Part shown: positions 6,222 to 7,738 of the stretch, one piece after another
Position numbering within the stretch: position 1 is the first letter of the stretch
Layout: the number at the start of each line of letters is the position of its first letter
Origin: Aurantibrevibacter sp041747755
GTDB lineage: Bacteria > Bacteroidota > Bacteroidia > Flavobacteriales > Flavobacteriaceae
Reading direction: 5' to 3'
Length of the DNA: 7,738 bases
NCBI GenBank assembly: GCA_041747755.1
Contig: JBGTEN010000309.1
Span: forward strand, 1-7,738
Notes under the pieces: model-generated
The model's database searches: none
The model's input: only the letters and a program-made list of their open reading frames with translations
Told to the model about the DNA's origin: nothing
Made by a program: the position numbers and the translations under genes

Positions 6222-6464
6222 TTATTTCGTTTTGGTTTTCAGTTTTCTTATTTCCGCTATCAATTTTGGAATATCTTGTTTTGCATTTGCAATAAAATCC
6301 TGATTATTGTCTAAAAGCGGATTGTTAATATAAATATCTTCTCCGCCAGTCATAATAAAGCTGTCTCCACTCGTATGGTCTCTTCCCTCAATCATAGATT
6401 TCCAAGGTCCTTTAGTGGCTTTTTTACACCTTTCTTCAATTTCTCTAATTTCTTTATCTGTCAT
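6222..6464 (-). CDS. Small conserved protein with GPW...EGRDHTSG...QDFIA motifs
   Basis: This 80-residue protein starts at an ATG. It shows the pattern ERCKKATKGPWKSMIEGRDH, then TSGDSFIM, then NNQDFIANAKQDIPKLIAEI. I recognise this arrangement from small hypothetical proteins scattered across bacteria and phages, partly like Ea22-type phage proteins with their ATxGPW and DxxFIAxAR signatures, but no function is established to my knowledge. It has no membrane segment. It sits only 6 bp downstream of the zinc-ribbon gene, with no recombination site between them, so the two are probably co-transcribed and move together. The stop is 5 bp from the right box of site E. Confidence 0.8.
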   Translation of the reverse strand: MTDKEIREIEERCKKATKGPWKSMIEGRDHTSGDSFIMTGGEDIYINNPLLDNNQDFIANAKQDIPKLIAEIRKLKTKTK

Positions 6465-6470
6465 TTTATT

Positions 6471-6869
6471 TTAGCAATTTCCACAAATTTCGTTCAATTC
6501 GGAATGCAGTAATTCCGCTCCGCATTTTTCGCAATTCCGTTTTTCGTCTGTCCAATACCCTGTTCGGTTAAATAATTCAGTCGATTTAGTCCATTTTTTA
6601 TATTCCGCACTTTCAAAATCCACATCTCCATTTGAGTCGGTTGGCGGTTCAGGTTGATTTCCGTTTAAATATCCGTTTATCCAATATTTTGAATATTCAG
6701 ACATTTTTTCAATTTCAGATATCGACACGAAAAAACTACGTTCTTTTTTAGGGCACCAAGCGTAAATTCGTCCACGAAAAGTATGAGGATTTCCAATCAG
6801 ATAATGTTTTCCTTCACAGCCTTTGTGATTAAACCACAAATTTTCGTCAAATTCAATTTCGTTTGTCAT
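6471..6869 (-). CDS. Protein with C-terminal zinc-ribbon-like CxxC pair, 132 residues
   Basis: I do not recognise the family. The gene starts at an ATG 10 bp inside the left box of site F and is the first gene of a two-gene cassette. The C-terminus ends in CEKCGAELLHSELNEICGNC (C113, C116, C129, C132), spaced as a zinc ribbon and ending exactly on the last cysteine. The N-terminal half has aromatic and charged segments (NLWFNHKGCEGKHYLIGN; RGRIYAWCPKKERSFFVS) and no signal or membrane helix, so a cytosolic protein is expected. Its pairing with the 80-residue protein may be functional, but nothing shows how. Confidence 0.7.
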   Translation of the reverse strand: MTNEIEFDENLWFNHKGCEGKHYLIGNPHTFRGRIYAWCPKKERSFFVSISEIEKMSEYSKYWINGYLNGNQPEPPTDSNGDVDFESAEYKKWTKSTELFNRTGYWTDEKRNCEKCGAELLHSELNEICGNC

Positions 6870-6879
6870 TTTTCAGCTT

Positions 6880-7017
6880 GTTGCCAACGTGTTTGTGTAA
6901 GATTAGTTGCGTGGTTTAAGCACCTAATTTAGCAAATACATACCGAATATAAAATCCGCCAGGATTTTCGTAAGTAGGCTTGAACCAAGCAATTAATTTT
7001 ACACGGTGTTGGCACAC
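6880..7017. repeat. attC-like site F (138 bp)
   Basis: The arms 6895-6910 and 6989-7004 pair over 16 bp on the plus strand, with G.T wobbles at positions 7 (6901/6998) and 12 (6906/6993). The left box GTTGCCAAC belongs to the two-gene cassette and the right box GTTGGCACAC to the secreted-protein cassette. The spacers are GTGTTT and GGT (ACC in gene sense). The loop has AAAATCC (6951-6957) with GGATTTT (6962-6968), then GTAAGTAGGC and GCTTG-AAC-CAAGC (6978-6990). It resembles the loop of site E closely, including a shared CACCTAATTTAGCAAATAC stretch. Confidence 0.85.
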
Positions 7018-7026
7018 GTATTTTAT

Positions 7027-7650
7027 TTATTTTCCAGTTCTATAATCAGTATTTGAATAGTTAAAATCGGAAAAGTCTTTAAATAGTAAAATCCGCTTTT
7101 CTTTAGTCAAATAGTTTTTTATTATTTCATAATTTCCTTTCGGAAAACTAATTCGGTCGCCTTTTGTCAAATAAGTGTCGCCACCAAATTCGCACTCACA
7201 TAATTTTCCTCGAACTGCTGTTGCATAAACAGTTACTTTTTCTTTGTAGCCATCTTTCCATTCTTTCTTGATTACTTGTATTTTCTCTCTGTTTTTCTTA
7301 ACTAATTCACGTAATTCAGTCAGATATTCACTATAGTTTTCAGGAAAATTAAATTCCGTTCCCGTTGTCATTGTGTATGGATAAGAAACCTTTCCTAAAC
7401 AACAAGATTCTAATTGTTCACTACCGTAAAATTCGTGCAAGAAAAGAGAATAAATATTTGGTTCTTTATATTCATCCACTTTTTCATATTTTTCTAATTC
7501 CGCAATCCAATAGTAAATAAAAGTTCCGTGAGAATCTTTATTTCTGTCCATTTCAAAAGTTAGAATCACGAATTCTTTTTCAGTCAGATTTTGAGTAAAT
7601 CCGCTGAATGAAATTAGTAGTAGAAATATTAAAATTAGCTTATTTTTCAA
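7027..7650 (-). CDS. Secreted protein of unknown function, 207 residues
   Basis: I do not recognise the family. The N-terminus MKNKLILIFLLLISFSGFTQ is a clear Sec signal peptide, with cleavage expected near residue 20, so the mature protein is probably periplasmic or surface-exposed. The mature part is rich in Glu, Lys and Tyr and has two cysteine pairs, C83-C84 and C151/C153, which could form disulfides. The start codon is TTG: the frame stays open upstream but contains no ATG before the end box, and this position gives a normal signal peptide length. The stop is 9 bp from the right box of site F, and the start is 22 bp from the left box of the next site. Confidence 0.75.
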   Translation of the reverse strand: MKNKLILIFLLLISFSGFTQNLTEKEFVILTFEMDRNKDSHGTFIYYWIAELEKYEKVDEYKEPNIYSLFLHEFYGSEQLESCCLGKVSYPYTMTTGTEFNFPENYSEYLTELRELVKKNREKIQVIKKEWKDGYKEKVTVYATAVRGKLCECEFGGDTYLTKGDRISFPKGNYEIIKNYLTKEKRILLFKDFSDFNYSNTDYRTGK

Positions 7651-7672
7651 TTTGAAAACGTGTTTTTTATAT

Positions 7673-7738
7673 GTGTGCCAACGCTCGGTGTAAGGATAGT
7701 TGCACGAGTCAGCACAAAGTTAGTAAAAGGGACCGAAC
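7673..7738. repeat. attC-like site G, left half only
   Basis: The left box GTGTGCCAAC (7673-7682) is complementary to the right box of site F, as expected for the two ends of the secreted-protein cassette. After a GCTCG spacer the arm GTGTAAGGATAGTTGC (7688-7703) has the same register as the other left arms, with G at positions 7 and 12. The right arm lies beyond the window, so the array continues with at least one more cassette. Confidence 0.75.

Larger units (their letters stand above)
936..7738 (-). mobile_element. Integron-like gene cassette array (CALIN-like), six complete cassettes plus a damaged one
   Basis: Nine minus-strand genes lie in seven units separated by 133-139 bp imperfect palindromes. 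Using the AA/C (gene sense G/TT) crossover point, complete cassettes span about 1672-2469, 2470-4630, 4631-5138, 5139-6089, 6090-6887 and 6888-7681. Each unit carries complementary ends: TTAGCACC 936-943 with 1664-1671; GTTGTAGCCA 1788-1797 with 2461-2470; TTAGGCACA 2586-2594 with 4622-4630; GTTGTAGCC 4750-4758 with 5131-5139; GTTGTGGTTA 5258-5267 with 6081-6090; GTTGGCAAC 6208-6216 with 6880-6888; GTTGGCACAC 7008-7017 with 7673-7682. The boxes facing each other across one site usually do not match, as expected for cassettes joined from circles by an integron integrase. Genes sit very close to the boxes, all point the same way, and most lack an obvious promoter. No integrase or attI is visible, so CALIN-like is the safest name. 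Confidence 0.8.

Noticed and set aside
1664..7017. Interpreting the palindromes as rho-independent terminators or dispersed REP-like repeats
   Set aside because: Stems are 70-100 nt apart, lack a following U-tract in gene sense, and would have A.C mismatches in mRNA. The complementary ends belong to cassettes and not to individual repeats.
1664..7738. CRISPR array
   Set aside because: The repeats are long, imperfect and palindromic, separated by whole genes of varying length, and there are no cas genes.

Overview
The window reads as an AT-rich accessory region of a Bacteroidota genome, most likely a flavobacterium. The support is indirect: a Bacteroidota-style IS91-family transposase, a GYF_2-type membrane protein, a YwqK/MORN_2-type lipoprotein, and heavy A+T use with weak ribosome binding sites. 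The species cannot be named from the sequence.

Layout. Positions 2-655 (+) hold the 3' part of an IS91-type Y2 transposase. Positions 656-922 hold its non-coding downstream end, and a GAAC tetranucleotide follows at 923-926. From about 936 to the end of the window everything changes: nine genes, all on the minus strand, are packed into seven units. The genes are a GYF_2 membrane protein, a six-helix membrane protein, an ApaLI-like restriction enzyme with its DNA methyltransferase, an acidic 119-residue protein, a YwqK-like lipoprotein, an 80-residue conserved protein with a zinc-ribbon partner, and a secreted 207-residue protein.

The units are separated by six complete imperfect inverted repeats of 133-139 bp (1664-1798, 2462-2594, 4622-4760, 5131-5267, 6081-6216, 6880-7017). 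A seventh half repeat starts at 7673 and runs off the window. The repeats behave as integron attC-like recombination sites. Each unit begins and ends with 8-10 bp that are complementary to each other, but not to the ends of the neighbouring units. This is the signature of cassettes that were once circles and were joined at a conserved AAC/GTT core. Each site has an outer R-like box, a short unpaired spacer, a 16-18 bp stem, and a terminal loop that often carries a nested hairpin.

The most unusual feature is strand asymmetry. In every full site the stem pairs completely on the plus strand (the non-coding strand of the cassettes) using G.T wobbles at fixed stem positions, normally 7 and 12. The minus strand, and therefore the mRNA, would have A.C mismatches there. 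This suggests selection for folding one DNA strand, as in integron attC sites, but with wobble pairs where classical sites have extrahelical bases. No integrase is present in the window, so it is best described as a CALIN-like array (attC cluster lacking an integrase), or an inner segment of a larger Bacteroidota integron.

How the genes relate. They do not form one pathway. They look like independent cargo: one defence cassette (restriction-modification) and several envelope or unknown proteins. The IS91 element abuts the downstream end of the first cassette and seems to have removed its recombination site, so that cassette may be locked in place.
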